A program made the translations under genes and the position numbers. From Guyparkeria sp. SCN-R1 (lineage in GTDB: Bacteria; Pseudomonadota; Gammaproteobacteria; Halothiobacillales; Halothiobacillaceae), in assembly GCF_003932495.1 (NCBI RefSeq), contig NZ_QZMT01000007.1, positions 1 through 64,000 of the forward strand: a stretch of 64,000 nt of DNA, read 5' to 3'. Under the pieces are notes generated by a model, which did not search any database, had not been told where the DNA came from, and saw nothing but the letters and a program-made list of their open reading frames with translations. Below, piece after piece: positions 47,757 through 56,973 of this stretch (the first letter of the stretch is position 1; the number at the start of each line of letters is the position of its first letter).

Positions 47757-49160
47757 TCAGTGCGGCAACGCCTCGTCGGGTCGGTCGGGCAGTTTCTTGT
47801 GCGGGTTAAGAATCCCGGCCGGGTCGAAGACGGCCTTGATGCCCCGCATCAGGTCGAGCGAATCCGGCGGGATCTCGCGGGCGACGAACTCGCGCTTGAC
47901 CAGCCCGATGCCGTGTTCGCCCGAGAGCGTGCCGTCCAGGCGCAGTACCGCGTCGAATACCTCGTCCAGGGCCTGCTCGGCGCCGGCCATCTGCGCCGGG
48001 TCGTCCGGGTCGACCAGCAGGTTGACGTGGATGTTGCCGTTACCGGCGTGGCCGAAACTGACGATGGTGATGGCGTGGCGGGTGGCGATGTCATCCAGGG
48101 TCTCGATCAGCCGCGGGATGCGCGAGACCGGCACGACCACGTCCTCGTTGATCTTCTTCGGCGCGACCTGGCGCAGGGTGGGCGAAAGTGCCTTGCGAGC
48201 GGCCCACAGTCGCGCCTGTTCCTCGGCGGTCTGCGCGACGGCGATATCGGCATCGGCGGAGTTTGCCGCTGAAACCACCCGCTCGACCGTCGCGTCGATG
48301 CCGCTCTCGTCGCCGTCGACCTCGATCATCAGCATGGCCCCGGCGGTCGCCGGGATCTCGACGGCCGAGTTCTTGCGCAGCAGGTCGAGGGCATTGCCGT
48401 CGATGAATTCGATCGCCGCAGGGGTGGCCGGCTGGGCCATCACGCGGGAGACTGCCGCCGAGGCGGCATGCATGTCCGGGTAGAAGGCGCGCAGCAGGCG
48501 TCGGGTTTCCGGCAGCGGCGTGAGCTTGAGCGTCGCCTCGGTGATCACGCCCAGCGTGCCCTCGCAGCCGATCAGCAGCCGGGTCAGATCATGCCCGACC
48601 ACCCCCTTGGTGGTCTGCGAGCCGGCCTTGATCGTCCGCCCTCGACCGTCGACGGCCTTGAGGCCCAACACGTTCTCGCGCGTCGTGCCGTACTTGACCG
48701 CGTGCGGGCCGGCGGCATTGCAGCCCAGGTTGCCGCCGATGGTGCACAGGGCATTGCTGGTCGGGTCGGGTGGCCAGAAGAAGCCCTTCTCGCCGACGAT
48801 CCGCTGCAGGTCGGCGTTGATCAGCCCGGTCTGGGCCACGATCAGGCGATCCTCGGGGCGAAAGTCCAGTACCCCGGTCATGCGGTCGGTGACCAGGACC
48901 ACCCCACCGAGTACCGGTACCGAGCCGCCGGCCGTGCCCGTGCCGCGTCCGCGCGTCGTCACCGGTACGCGATGGGCATAGGCCAGGCGCATTACCTCGG
49001 CCACCTCGTCATGGGTTTCGGGGAATACCACCACCGCCGGGGCGTGATGGACCCGGCTGTTGTCCATGCCGTAGGCCCAGGTCGAGCCGGCATCCCGGAG
49101 GATGCGTTCGGCCGGCAGGACGTGGGCAAGCTGGTCGAGGAAGGCGTCGAGTCCGGTCAT
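47757..49160 (-). CDS. glcD: FAD-linked oxidase, GlcD-type (glycolate/D-lactate)
   Basis: A 467-residue FAD-binding oxidase with the PCMH fold: TTRGRGTGTAGGSVP (residues 67-81), GGNLGCNAAGPHAVKYG, and GCEGTLGVITEATL, and the C-terminal LSGEHGIGLVKREF, all typical of GlcD and D-lactate dehydrogenase. In an autotroph, glycolate oxidation would remove the product of Rubisco oxygenation. Substrate cannot be told from sequence, and glcE and glcF are not adjacent. diaA lies five bases upstream on the same strand. Confidence 0.85.
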   Translation of the reverse strand: MTGLDAFLDQLAHVLPAERILRDAGSTWAYGMDNSRVHHAPAVVVFPETHDEVAEVMRLAYAHRVPVTTRGRGTGTAGGSVPVLGGVVLVTDRMTGVLDFRPEDRLIVAQTGLINADLQRIVGEKGFFWPPDPTSNALCTIGGNLGCNAAGPHAVKYGTTRENVLGLKAVDGRGRTIKAGSQTTKGVVGHDLTRLLIGCEGTLGVITEATLKLTPLPETRRLLRAFYPDMHAASAAVSRVMAQPATPAAIEFIDGNALDLLRKNSAVEIPATAGAMLMIEVDGDESGIDATVERVVSAANSADADIAVAQTAEEQARLWAARKALSPTLRQVAPKKINEDVVVPVSRIPRLIETLDDIATRHAITIVSFGHAGNGNIHVNLLVDPDDPAQMAGAEQALDEVFDAVLRLDGTLSGEHGIGLVKREFVAREIPPDSLDLMRGIKAVFDPAGILNPHKKLPDRPDEALPH

Positions 49161-49165
49161 GGGGC

Positions 49166-49729
49166 TCAATCGGTCAGGCCGAGCAGCTGGCGGTCGACCA
49201 GGTCGACCAGCGCGTGGATGCACTTGATCTGCGTTTCGTAGGCAATGCCCGGGCGCTCGGTGGGGATACAGATCAGTCGATCCTGGCTATGCAGGTGGGG
49301 GGCGATCACCTCCTCGGAGCCGGCCGATAGCAGCACCACCTGCATGTCGCGCTCGTGGGCTGCCCGCAGGGCCGGCAGGATGCCGTCGACCGCGTTGCAG
49401 CTGATCGCGAACAGTACGTCGTTCTGGGCCCCCAGTGCCCGAATGGAGCGGACGAACGGCTCCTTGCCGCCGGGGTATTCGGACAGGGCCATGACGGGCA
49501 GGCCCGGTCGCGGGTGCTCCAGTTGGCCGGTCATCAGCCGGGCGAAGTAATGCGCCATGTCACTGCGCTCGCGCGAGCCGCAGGCATAGACGCGCTGACC
49601 GTTGAGCACGGCGGTGAGGATGACGCCAGCGGCCTCCAGTGCCTGAGGGGCACCGGCCTCCAGCAGCTGGCCGATCTCGGCCAGATCATTGTCGATGCGT
49701 CGTTTCAGGCCGTCGAGGATGTCGCTCAT
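49166..49729 (-). CDS. diaA: DiaA-like SIS-domain protein
   Basis: A 187-residue single SIS-domain protein. It resembles phosphoheptose isomerase but is placed as in E. coli, lpoA-yraN-diaA, where DiaA binds DnaA and helps initiate replication. The phosphosugar loop reads YACGSRERSDMAHY, with CGSRE rather than the GNGGSA of GmhA. The C-terminus ends CIHALVDLVDRQLLGL, as in DiaA. GmhA function is less likely. Confidence 0.8.
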   Translation of the reverse strand: MSDILDGLKRRIDNDLAEIGQLLEAGAPQALEAAGVILTAVLNGQRVYACGSRERSDMAHYFARLMTGQLEHPRPGLPVMALSEYPGGKEPFVRSIRALGAQNDVLFAISCNAVDGILPALRAAHERDMQVVLLSAGSEEVIAPHLHSQDRLICIPTERPGIAYETQIKCIHALVDLVDRQLLGLTD

Positions 49730-49810
49730 GGGCGTCGGGTCCGTGGAGTGGGGGCTTTAATCGTGCATTACTGTTGTGGGGATGCCTTTTCAGGGTTTCC
49801 CTGCAAGACA

Positions 49811-50254
49811 TCAGAAGGCATCGGGCAGCCAGTCGATGTGATTGTGCGCGCCTCGCGCCGTGATCGCCACCACGTCGAAGCGGCAGTAGAGACCCTGCCA
49901 CGCCGGTTGACTGGCGATCAGGAGTTCGGCCGTCTCGCGGACCTTGGCGCACTTGCGTGCCGACAGGCTTTCGGCGGCGGCGACCAGCGCTCCGTCTTCG
50001 CGGGCGCGGACCTCGACGAAGACCAGGGTGTCGCCATCGCGCAGGATCAGGTCGATCTCGCCGCGCCCGGCCCGTGCGTTGCGGCGCAGCAGTTTGAGGC
50101 CGGCCCGTTCCAGGTGGCGCAGGGCCAATGTCTCGGCCTGCTGACCGAGCCGTTGCCGGTGGGCCTGACCGTCGACCTTGCCGACGTGCCGTCTCTCCGG
50201 GTCATCGTCGTTACGCCACCAGCGCCGTAGGGCATCCATGCCGCAGCCTTTCAT
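49811..50254 (-). CDS. yraN: YraN/UPF0102 nuclease-like protein
   Basis: A 147-residue protein of the UPF0102 family with a restriction-endonuclease-like fold: residues GQQAETLALRHLERAG, RNARAGRGEIDLI and FVEVRARED contain the expected E, D and ExK-like residues. Its function is unknown. Start 50254 or 50239 (MDALRRW, with AAGG upstream) cannot be decided. It begins four bases after the lpoA stop. Confidence 0.88.
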   Translation of the reverse strand: MKGCGMDALRRWWRNDDDPERRHVGKVDGQAHRQRLGQQAETLALRHLERAGLKLLRRNARAGRGEIDLILRDGDTLVFVEVRAREDGALVAAAESLSARKCAKVRETAELLIASQPAWQGLYCRFDVVAITARGAHNHIDWLPDAF

Positions 50255-50258
50255 GAGC

Positions 50259-52196
50259 TCAGGGCATCGACGTCGGCTGGCCGGAGCCGTCGGTGTTCTG
50301 ACCGGCCGGTGGCGTGGTCCCCGGCAGTCGAGCCGGGCTGGTCAGCGAACCGGGCAGGGCCGCGTCCGATGTCGGGTCGAGCGGCCGGATCAGGCCCTGG
50401 CGGAACTGGCCCCAGCGCGGCTGGCGCTCGACCAATCCGGTGGCCGTGACCGACAGCTCGCCGGTCAGCCCGTCCAGCGTGCCGCCTTGCAGGAGCATCT
50501 CCATGCGTCCGGCCAGGGCCGCCGCGTCGGCGCCGAAGGCAAACAGGCGGGGCAGTGGGCCGGCCAGTTGAGCCCGCTCATAGGTGATGCGCAGCGGGTT
50601 CTCGGGCCCGGCCGTGCCGGCGAGCAACAGCGGAGCGATCGGGATGATCACGCCGTTCTTGTCGGCATCCCCGCGCCGGTCCCGGTTGCCGTTGTAGGCC
50701 AGGCCCAGGCCGTAACGCGGCAGGTCGTCGGCGCCGAAGTAGTCGAGTTGGGGGACCACCAGGGCCAGCTCGTCGCCGCTGGCGGCGAGGAAGATGGCGT
50801 CAAGGTCGCCGCGGATAATCGGCTGGAACGGCCCGTCATTGGATTTCGTGCGAACCCGCAGCAAGCTGCGCAGTTCGCTGGAGAAATCCGTCTGGCCGGA
50901 GGCGAAGCGGGCGCGATCGACCACCTCACCGCCGAGCAGTTCGAACTCGTTGGCGAATGCCTGGCGGGTGCGCTCGCCCAGGTGGTGGTCGGCCGAGAAG
51001 ATGGCCGCGCGCCGATGACCGTCGGTCCACATGCGCTGGGCGACGGCGGCGGCATCCTGTTCTGGTGACAGCGAGAAACTGACCACGCCGCCGGGCAGGG
51101 ATTCGCCGGACGGTGGTGAATTGAGGGCGATTGCCAGCGGCCCACCGGCCGGCAGATTGGCCAGGGCACCCAGTTGTTCCTTGAGCAACGGGCCGATGAT
51201 CAGTGCCACGCCTGCCCGCTGGGCCTCCTCGATCGCGGCACTGGCGCCGATTCGATCGCTGCCCGAGTCAAAGAAGAGCACCTCCCGGCCACCGAGCGCG
51301 CCATTCTCGCGGGCGAACTCGATACCGGCGCGGATCTCGCGGGTGATGCCGGCATAGCGTTCGCCCTCCGGCAGAATGACCGCGACCGGGCCGGTCTTGG
51401 CGGGTGCCGTCAGTTGACCCATGGGTTCGGTGGCGCCGAGCATTTCCATAAGCCCGCTCTCGATGGCCGGGTGCCCCGGGTAGTTGGCGGCCCAGCGATC
51501 AATCTGTCCGGGTTGCTGGCGGTAGGTCAATGCCAGTTCCAGCCAGCCGGCAAACTGGCGACTGCCGGTCTGTTCGGCCTCGCGGCGCAGTTGGTCAGCC
51601 GGTACCTCGGTCAGGAGGTTCCACAGGCGGGCGTGGTTCGTTTCACGCGCCTTGTCATCGAGTTGGTCGTCGACGGCGTCGTAGTAGCGGGCGGCGGTTA
51701 GCGGATTGCCAAGCTCGGCCTCGAGCGCACCCAGGAGAATCAGTCGACGGCGTTCACTGTCGGGGTCCAGTGGGAGCGGGATGCGGTGGATGGTGCGTCG
51801 GGCCTGTTCGGGATTACCGCTGCTCCATTCGCCCAGTCCGCGTGCGATGCTCGCCCGGCGGGAATTGATGGCATCCCAGCGCGCCTGGGTGTCGGCCTGC
51901 TGATAGAGTTCGCGGGCCAGTTCCAGTTCATGGGCATCGATTGCCGTCTCCAGCGCGTTGAGCTGCTGCTCGGCGCGGGCGGCCCCGGAGAGGGTCTGCG
52001 ACAGTGCCATCCGTGCCCGGGCGAGCGCCGCCGGATCCTCGGCGCTGATGGCCTGGTCGACCTCGACCTGGGCGGTCTGTCGTTGGTCGTCCTGCGGTGA
52101 GGTGGTCATCTGGGCGCAGCCGCCAACGGTTAGCAGGGTGGCCAACAGGGCCAGCCGCGTGGCGGAATGGGCGAGCGGGCTTGGGCGTGTCGGCAT
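50259..52196 (-). CDS. lpoA: LpoA, outer-membrane lipoprotein activator of PBP1A
   Basis: A 645-residue lipoprotein. The lipobox LLTVGGCAQ puts the lipidated Cys near residue 27. The N-terminal half is TPR-like (about 40-290) and the C-terminal half is a periplasmic-binding fold (about 295-600, VAVILPEGERYAGITREI). A Pro/Ser/Thr-rich tail follows. It lies between yraN and divergent rsmI, as in E. coli. The start 52196 follows CGGAGA. Confidence 0.9.
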   Translation of the reverse strand: MPTRPSPLAHSATRLALLATLLTVGGCAQMTTSPQDDQRQTAQVEVDQAISAEDPAALARARMALSQTLSGAARAEQQLNALETAIDAHELELARELYQQADTQARWDAINSRRASIARGLGEWSSGNPEQARRTIHRIPLPLDPDSERRRLILLGALEAELGNPLTAARYYDAVDDQLDDKARETNHARLWNLLTEVPADQLRREAEQTGSRQFAGWLELALTYRQQPGQIDRWAANYPGHPAIESGLMEMLGATEPMGQLTAPAKTGPVAVILPEGERYAGITREIRAGIEFARENGALGGREVLFFDSGSDRIGASAAIEEAQRAGVALIIGPLLKEQLGALANLPAGGPLAIALNSPPSGESLPGGVVSFSLSPEQDAAAVAQRMWTDGHRRAAIFSADHHLGERTRQAFANEFELLGGEVVDRARFASGQTDFSSELRSLLRVRTKSNDGPFQPIIRGDLDAIFLAASGDELALVVPQLDYFGADDLPRYGLGLAYNGNRDRRGDADKNGVIIPIAPLLLAGTAGPENPLRITYERAQLAGPLPRLFAFGADAAALAGRMEMLLQGGTLDGLTGELSVTATGLVERQPRWGQFRQGLIRPLDPTSDAALPGSLTSPARLPGTTPPAGQNTDGSGQPTSMP

Positions 52197-52338
52197 GCGG
52201 TCCGTCTCCGGTAACGTGACCCGGATCAAGTCCGGGGTGTTCGGTTCTGACTTCCGGTCGAGGTGGACCACCGGGGCGGCGGTTCGTTCGGTCGAGCCGG
52301 GTCGAGGAAAACGAAAAATCGTGAGTGAGTATAACCAA

Positions 52339-53238
52339 ATGTCCAGTCCGAATGCGGGGTCGCGGCCAGCGAGTGAAACAGGTGGTCGTTGGGTCGAACC
52401 CGGTCATCTCTACGTGGTCGCCACGCCGATCGGCAATCTCGCCGATATCAGCGAACGGGCGGTATCGGTGCTCAAGGGGGTGGATTTCATTGCCTGCGAG
52501 GACACCCGGCACGCGCGCGTCCTGCTGGATCACCTCGGCGTGCGCAAGGAGTTGGTTGCCTTGCACGAGTACAACGAACGCAGCGCGAGCGAGGCCATCA
52601 GCCGCCGGCTGGGCGAAGGGCAATCCGCGGCCCTGATCAGCGATGCGGGCACCCCGGCAATCAGCGATCCGGGCGAGGTGCTGGTCCGTGTGTTGGTCGA
52701 GGCGGGGGTGCCGGTGGTGCCGGTGCCCGGGGCGTCGGCGGTGATCGCGGCGCTGTCGGCCGCCGGTCTGCCGGCCCGTCCCTTCTGGTTCGAGGGTTTT
52801 CTGCCGTCCCAGGACAAGGCGCGTCGGGATCGGCTCGAACGCCTGGCCGGTGTCGAGGCCACCCTGGTGTTCTACGAGGCGCCTCATCGAATCGTCAAGA
52901 GCGTGGCCGCGGCGGCCGACCGCCTGGGTGGGGCGCGCTCGGCCGTGTTGGCCCGTGAGGTGACCAAGCGCTTCGAGCAGTTTGCCCACGGCTCGCTCAA
53001 CGATCTTGCCGACCGACTGTCCGGTGGCGAGATCCCCGCCCGGGGTGAATTCGTGTTCCTGGTGGCCCCGGCCGCCGAGCAGGCAGACGCCCCGGCCGCC
53101 GAGGCCGAGGCCTTGATCTCAGCGCTGATCGAGGAAGGTGTCGCGCCCAAGACCATCGCCCGGGTCGTCTCGAAGACGACCTCGTTGGCGCGGAACGCGA
53201 TCTACGCCGAGGTGCTGGCGCGGCGCAAGGAGTCCTGA
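52339..53238 (+). CDS. rsmI: 16S rRNA (cytidine(1402)-2'-O)-methyltransferase
   Basis: SAM-dependent methyltransferase for C1402 of 16S rRNA. The 299-residue protein has YVVATPIGNLADISERA, the glycine-rich and aspartate residues ISDAGTPAISDPG, and VVPVPGASAVIAAL, typical of RsmI. The start may be ATG 52339 or GTG 52321 with more distant GAGG. It is divergent from lpoA across about 140 bases. Confidence 0.95.
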   Translation: MSSPNAGSRPASETGGRWVEPGHLYVVATPIGNLADISERAVSVLKGVDFIACEDTRHARVLLDHLGVRKELVALHEYNERSASEAISRRLGEGQSAALISDAGTPAISDPGEVLVRVLVEAGVPVVPVPGASAVIAALSAAGLPARPFWFEGFLPSQDKARRDRLERLAGVEATLVFYEAPHRIVKSVAAAADRLGGARSAVLAREVTKRFEQFAHGSLNDLADRLSGGEIPARGEFVFLVAPAAEQADAPAAEAEALISALIEEGVAPKTIARVVSKTTSLARNAIYAEVLARRKES

Positions 53239-53291
53239 ACACCATTTGGCAGGCGGTATGCCCGACCCGGCCAGGGCGAGAAATCCTTGAA

Positions 53292-53308
53292 TTGGCACAC
53301 ATGCTGCA
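53292..53308 (+). promoter_or_regulatory. Sigma-54 (-24/-12) promoter
   Basis: TTGGCAC at 53292-53298 and TGCA at 53305-53308 match TGGCACG-N4-TTGCA at all fixed positions but two. The GG (53294-53295) and GC (53306-53307) doublets are exactly 10 bases apart. It lies about 97 bases before the GGDEF gene that heads the flagellar cluster. Flagellar genes in related bacteria often need RpoN and an activator such as FleQ; no activator site was identified. Confidence 0.75.
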
Positions 53309-53404
53309 TTACCCCGTGATCATCGACGCGGCGAGCGGTTATCGCCGTCGCGACGGTCCAAATCGATGGTCCATATGGGCGGCCATCCTCAGGGGTTTAA
53401 CCGC

Positions 53405-54337
53405 ATGGCCTACTACCTCACCAGCGACGATTCAGTTTGCGGTCGATCGCCGTCTCGCCGGATGTCTGCCGCGGCCGACCGGACGCCATTTGCGCGTCAG
53501 GCTGCCGGCGAACGGGGCCAGGCGCTTCTCGAGTCGTTGTTGCGCTGCGTCAATGTTGGTACGGCGCTCGACACGATCCGCATGCATGTCGAGGGGCTGC
53601 TGGCGGTGACGTCAATTTCCTGGCAGGTGGACGACGAGCGATATTGCGGCACGGTCTGTGAGCCATCCGAGCACACCATTCCCGTTGCCTTGTCGCTAGA
53701 TGACCGCCCCTTCGGCCGGCTGCGGCTGTACAGCCGCCGTCCGGTTGCCGAGGACGAACTGGCACAGCTGCGCGAGATGCTGTCTGTGGTCGCCTATCCG
53801 CTGCGCAACCTGCGGATGCTCGAACATGCCCTGATCGCCGCTGAACACGATGCGCTGACCGGTCTAAAGAACCGCCGGGCCTTCGACCTGGAGCTCAAGG
53901 CGGTCCATGCCCGAGTGGCGCGATATGGCGGCCAGGCGAGTCTGCTAATGCTGGACATGACGCGCTTCAAGGCGATCAACGATACCTACGGCCATGACGT
54001 CGGCGACCGGGCGCTGGCCCGCGTGGCCGAGGGGTTGGACCGTTGCCTGCGCGAAACCGACAGTGCCTATCGCCTCGGTGGGGACGAGTTTGTGGTGATC
54101 CTGCCCGAAACCCCGTCTGAGGGCGCGCGACGCCTGGGTGCGCGTGTGCTCGACTGGTTTCGTGAGCATCCGTTGCGGGAGCCCGGCGGTGAACGAGTGC
54201 CGCTAAAGGCGCGGATGGGGATGGCCCAGTTCCGTGAGGGTGAAGACGCGGACGACTGGTTCCGTCGCACCGACCAGGCGCTGTACGGCAATGCCGAGCC
54301 CAGCGGGACCAACCGCCGGTTGGATCGCCTGGCATAG
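53405..54337 (+). CDS. Diguanylate cyclase (GGDEF domain)
   Basis: Makes cyclic di-GMP from GTP. The 310-residue protein has an N-terminal region of about 140 residues without a recognised sensor motif (GAF-like layout is possible) and a C-terminal GGDEF domain (about 145-310) starting DALTGLKNRRAF. The active-site GGDEF is intact and preceded five residues upstream by an RETD I-site, so product inhibition is likely. The start at 53405 (MAYYLTS) has AGGGG ten bases upstream; 53366 is an alternative. It is just upstream of fliL. Confidence 0.88.
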   Translation: MAYYLTSDDSVCGRSPSRRMSAAADRTPFARQAAGERGQALLESLLRCVNVGTALDTIRMHVEGLLAVTSISWQVDDERYCGTVCEPSEHTIPVALSLDDRPFGRLRLYSRRPVAEDELAQLREMLSVVAYPLRNLRMLEHALIAAEHDALTGLKNRRAFDLELKAVHARVARYGGQASLLMLDMTRFKAINDTYGHDVGDRALARVAEGLDRCLRETDSAYRLGGDEFVVILPETPSEGARRLGARVLDWFREHPLREPGGERVPLKARMGMAQFREGEDADDWFRRTDQALYGNAEPSGTNRRLDRLA

Positions 54338-54492
54338 ATGCGTGCCTGATAGGCGCGGCCCTCAGGCGGGCTCGGGCAGCAAGGTGGCAAAACACCGCCA
54401 AACACGTGAGAATCGCGGGCGTTTGTTGAAACGATTGTGAATACAGGCCCCGACAACGGGGCAAACTCCGGAAAACGAACGAGGTAAGGGAC

Positions 54493-55011
54493 ATGGCCGA
54501 AGGCGACGAGGCAACCGCGGAAAAGAAAGGTAGCAACAAGCTGATCGTGATCCTGCTCGCGGTGTTGATCGTCGTGATCCTGGCGATCGGTGCCGTGGTG
54601 ACGACGCTCTTGCTCACCGGCGACGACAAGCCGGCGACCGAGGGCGAGGAAACCACCGAGCAGAGCGAGGAGGCAGAGGAACCCAAGGGGCCGCCGATCA
54701 CCGTCTCGCTGGGCGATCCGATCACGGTCAACCTGAGCAAGCCCAACGATGCCAACGTGCTGCAGGTGCAGCTCGATCTGGTCACCCGCGACCCCAAGAT
54801 CGAGGAAATGATCAAGACCCAGCGCTCGCGGATCGTCAACGACGTGATGCTGGTGCTGAGCGACGTCGACTCGGCCGAACTGCGCACGCGGGCAGGCAAG
54901 GAGTCGCTGCAGGAGTCGCTGACCGAAGAGATCAACCGGATCCTCGAGGACGACAGCGAGCTCGAGCAACCGGTCGAAAACGTCTATTTCACCAAGCTCC
55001 TGATGCAGTGA
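54493..55011 (+). CDS. fliL: FliL flagellar basal-body-associated protein
   Basis: A 172-residue single-span membrane protein that surrounds the stator and supports motor function. The transmembrane helix is at about residues 16-38 (LIVILLAVLIVVILAIGAVV), followed by an acidic linker (about 45-65) and the periplasmic FliL domain ending VENVYFTKLLMQ. GAGGTAAGG precedes the start. It is followed by fliM after 45 bases. The gap 54338-54492 shows no second clear promoter. Confidence 0.93.
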   Translation: MAEGDEATAEKKGSNKLIVILLAVLIVVILAIGAVVTTLLLTGDDKPATEGEETTEQSEEAEEPKGPPITVSLGDPITVNLSKPNDANVLQVQLDLVTRDPKIEEMIKTQRSRIVNDVMLVLSDVDSAELRTRAGKESLQESLTEEINRILEDDSELEQPVENVYFTKLLMQ

Positions 55012-55056
55012 TGCACCAGGGGTCGGAGCCACAGGGCCAACAGGCGCGAGGCGCTT

Positions 55057-56109
55057 ATGTCTGAAGCCGACATCCTCTCCCAGGACGAGATCGACGCGCT
55101 CTTGAACGGCGTCGACGAGGGCGACGTCGAGACCGAGCAGGGGGTCGGTGACCCGACCCAGGCCAAGGCCTACGACCTTACAACCCAGGAGCGCATCGTC
55201 CGGGGTCGACTGCCGACGCTCGAGATGCTCAACGAGCGTTTCGCGCGCAGCCTGCGTATCCGATTGGTCTCCATGCTGCGTCGCTCGGTCGAGATCTCGA
55301 TCGAGGGCGTGGAGATGAGCAAGTTCTCCGAGTACATCCACACGCTGTTCGTCCCTACCTCGATGACGCTGATGCACGTGCGTCCGCTCAAGGGGCTGGG
55401 GATGTTCATGATGGAGTCGCGGCTGGTCTTCTCGCTGGTCGACAACTTCTTCGGCGGGTTCGGCATGCACGCCAAGATCGAGGGGCGGGACTTCACGCCC
55501 ACCGAGCTGCGGGTCATCAAGCGGGTGCTCGAGCAGGCGACCGAGGAGATGCAGAACGCCTGGGCAGGCATCTACCCGATCCTGTTCGAGACCGTCAGCC
55601 ACGAGATGAACCCGCAACTGGCGAACATCGTCTCGGCAACCGAGGTGGTAGTGGTCTCGAGCTTCCGCATCGAGGTCGAGGGCGGTTCGGGCAAGTTCGA
55701 CTTCGTGGTGCCGTACTCGATGATCGAGCCGATCCGCGACCTGCTTGACGGCGGCATGCAGGGTGACCGGCTGGAGGTCGACGAGCGCTGGACCAAGGCA
55801 CTCAAGCGTGAGCTGGGTTTTGCCGAGATCGAGATGACCGCGCATCTGGCCGACGTACGCATGTCGCTCAAGGACGTCGCCAACATGGAGGTCGGGCAGG
55901 TCATCCCCTTCGAGATGCCGGAGTATTCGACGCTCGCGTCAGATGGCTTGCCCCTGTATCGCGGCAAGATGGGAGTCTTCAAGGGCAACAAGGCGATTCG
56001 CATCGAGGAGCCGGTTCCCGAGCGGCTCGAGCGGGCAGCGCATCCCAACGAGATCCTGCGGGCGCAGATCCCCGGGGCGAACCAATCAGGAGAGAAAGAC
56101 GATGGCTGA
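55057..56109 (+). CDS. fliM: Flagellar motor switch protein FliM
   Basis: A 350-residue C-ring protein that binds CheY-P at its N-terminal SEADILSQDEIDALLNG segment (residues 2-18). The middle domain has the GGMG-like loop (FFGGFGMHAK), and the C-terminal domain is SpoA-like. fliN overlaps the stop by eight bases (ATGGCTGA). Confidence 0.96.
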   Translation: MSEADILSQDEIDALLNGVDEGDVETEQGVGDPTQAKAYDLTTQERIVRGRLPTLEMLNERFARSLRIRLVSMLRRSVEISIEGVEMSKFSEYIHTLFVPTSMTLMHVRPLKGLGMFMMESRLVFSLVDNFFGGFGMHAKIEGRDFTPTELRVIKRVLEQATEEMQNAWAGIYPILFETVSHEMNPQLANIVSATEVVVVSSFRIEVEGGSGKFDFVVPYSMIEPIRDLLDGGMQGDRLEVDERWTKALKRELGFAEIEMTAHLADVRMSLKDVANMEVGQVIPFEMPEYSTLASDGLPLYRGKMGVFKGNKAIRIEEPVPERLERAAHPNEILRAQIPGANQSGEKDDG

Positions 56110-56518
56110 AGAATCCGACAAGTCCACCGAGGATGACTGGGCGGCGGCCATGGCCGAACAGGGCGACACGGAAAGCGATCCGGGTGGTGCTGACCAGGCC
56201 CAGGCGGTCGGCATGGAGCAGTTCAGCGAGGGTGGCCATCCCGACGATGACGAGAACCCGGTCAACTTCGACGTCATCATGGACGTGCCGGTCAATATCT
56301 CGATGGAGATCGGCCGCACCGCGATCAATATCCGTAATCTGCTGCAGTTGAACCAGGGCTCGATCGTCGAGCTCGACCGGCTGGCCGGCGAACCGCTGGA
56401 CGTGCTGGTCAACGGCACGCTGATCGCGCGTGGCGAGGTGGTGGTGATCAACGAGAAGTTCGGCATCCGCCTGACTGACGTGATCAGCCCGGCCGAGCGC
56501 CTGCGTAAGCTGCGTTGA
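56102..56518 (+). CDS. fliN: Flagellar motor switch protein FliN
   Basis: A 138-residue C-ring protein. An acidic N-terminus (about residues 1-50) precedes the SpoA domain (VNFDVIMDVPVNISMEIGRT, then VELDRLAGEPLDVLVNG and GEVVVINEKFGIRLTDV). Start 56102 overlaps the fliM stop. Its stop overlaps the fliO start, TGATG. Confidence 0.96.
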   Translation: MAEESDKSTEDDWAAAMAEQGDTESDPGGADQAQAVGMEQFSEGGHPDDDENPVNFDVIMDVPVNISMEIGRTAINIRNLLQLNQGSIVELDRLAGEPLDVLVNGTLIARGEVVVINEKFGIRLTDVISPAERLRKLR

Positions 56519-56973
56519 TGATGCGCTCGCTCCTCTCCCTGATGTTGTTGGTGGTGGCAGCTCCGGTCATGGCGGCCGAGGCCATCGATCCGTTGGCACC
56601 GAGCTATCTCGTCAAGCTGGTGATCAGCCTGATCCTGGTGCTGGTGCTGATGTTCGCGCTGGTGTGGGTGGTCAAGCGTGTCGGCCGGCTGGACGCCCGC
56701 GCGGGGAATTACCCGATGCAGGTGCTCACCCAGATGTCGATCGGCCCGCGCGAGCGCATCCTGCTGGTGGCCGTGGGCGATCGGCAGATGCTTGTCGGCG
56801 TGAGCCAGGGGGCGATCGAGTCGCTCGGCTGGGTCGATCCCCCGCTCGAGCCGCGCCGGCGCGACGGGGAAAACCCGAGCTTCGGCGAGGCCTTCCAGGC
56901 ACAGCTGGCCGCCCGCTTCGGCAAGGGTGGCCCGAGTGGCCAAGGTAGCAAGGGGAGCTCGAACGATGGCTAG
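56518..56973 (+). CDS. fliO: FliO flagellar export chaperone-type membrane protein
   Basis: A 151-residue protein with a signal/anchor (about residues 4-20), one transmembrane helix (about 30-55, [18 protein letters not shown]), and a cytoplasmic domain [20 protein letters not shown]. It supports assembly of FliP in the flagellar export gate. It overlaps fliN at the start and fliP by eight bases at the end. Confidence 0.93.
   Translation: MMRSLLSLMLLVVAAPVMAAEAIDPLAPSYLVKLVISLILVLVLMFALVWVVKRVGRLDARAGNYPMQVLTQMSIGPRERILLVAVGDRQMLVGVSQGAIESLGWVDPPLEPRRRDGENPSFGEAFQAQLAARFGKGGPSGQGSKGSSNDG

Noticed and set aside
49784-49802. CAGGGTTTCCCTG as a further end of the repeat family
   Set aside because: Only about 11 bases match the end, and that string is itself nearly palindromic. 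The adjoining bases (AAAAGGCATCC) do not follow the family consensus.
54385-54400. Second possible sigma-54 promoter before fliL (TGGCAAAACACCGCC)
   Set aside because: The GG and GC doublets are 9 bases apart, not 10, and the -12 half is poor.
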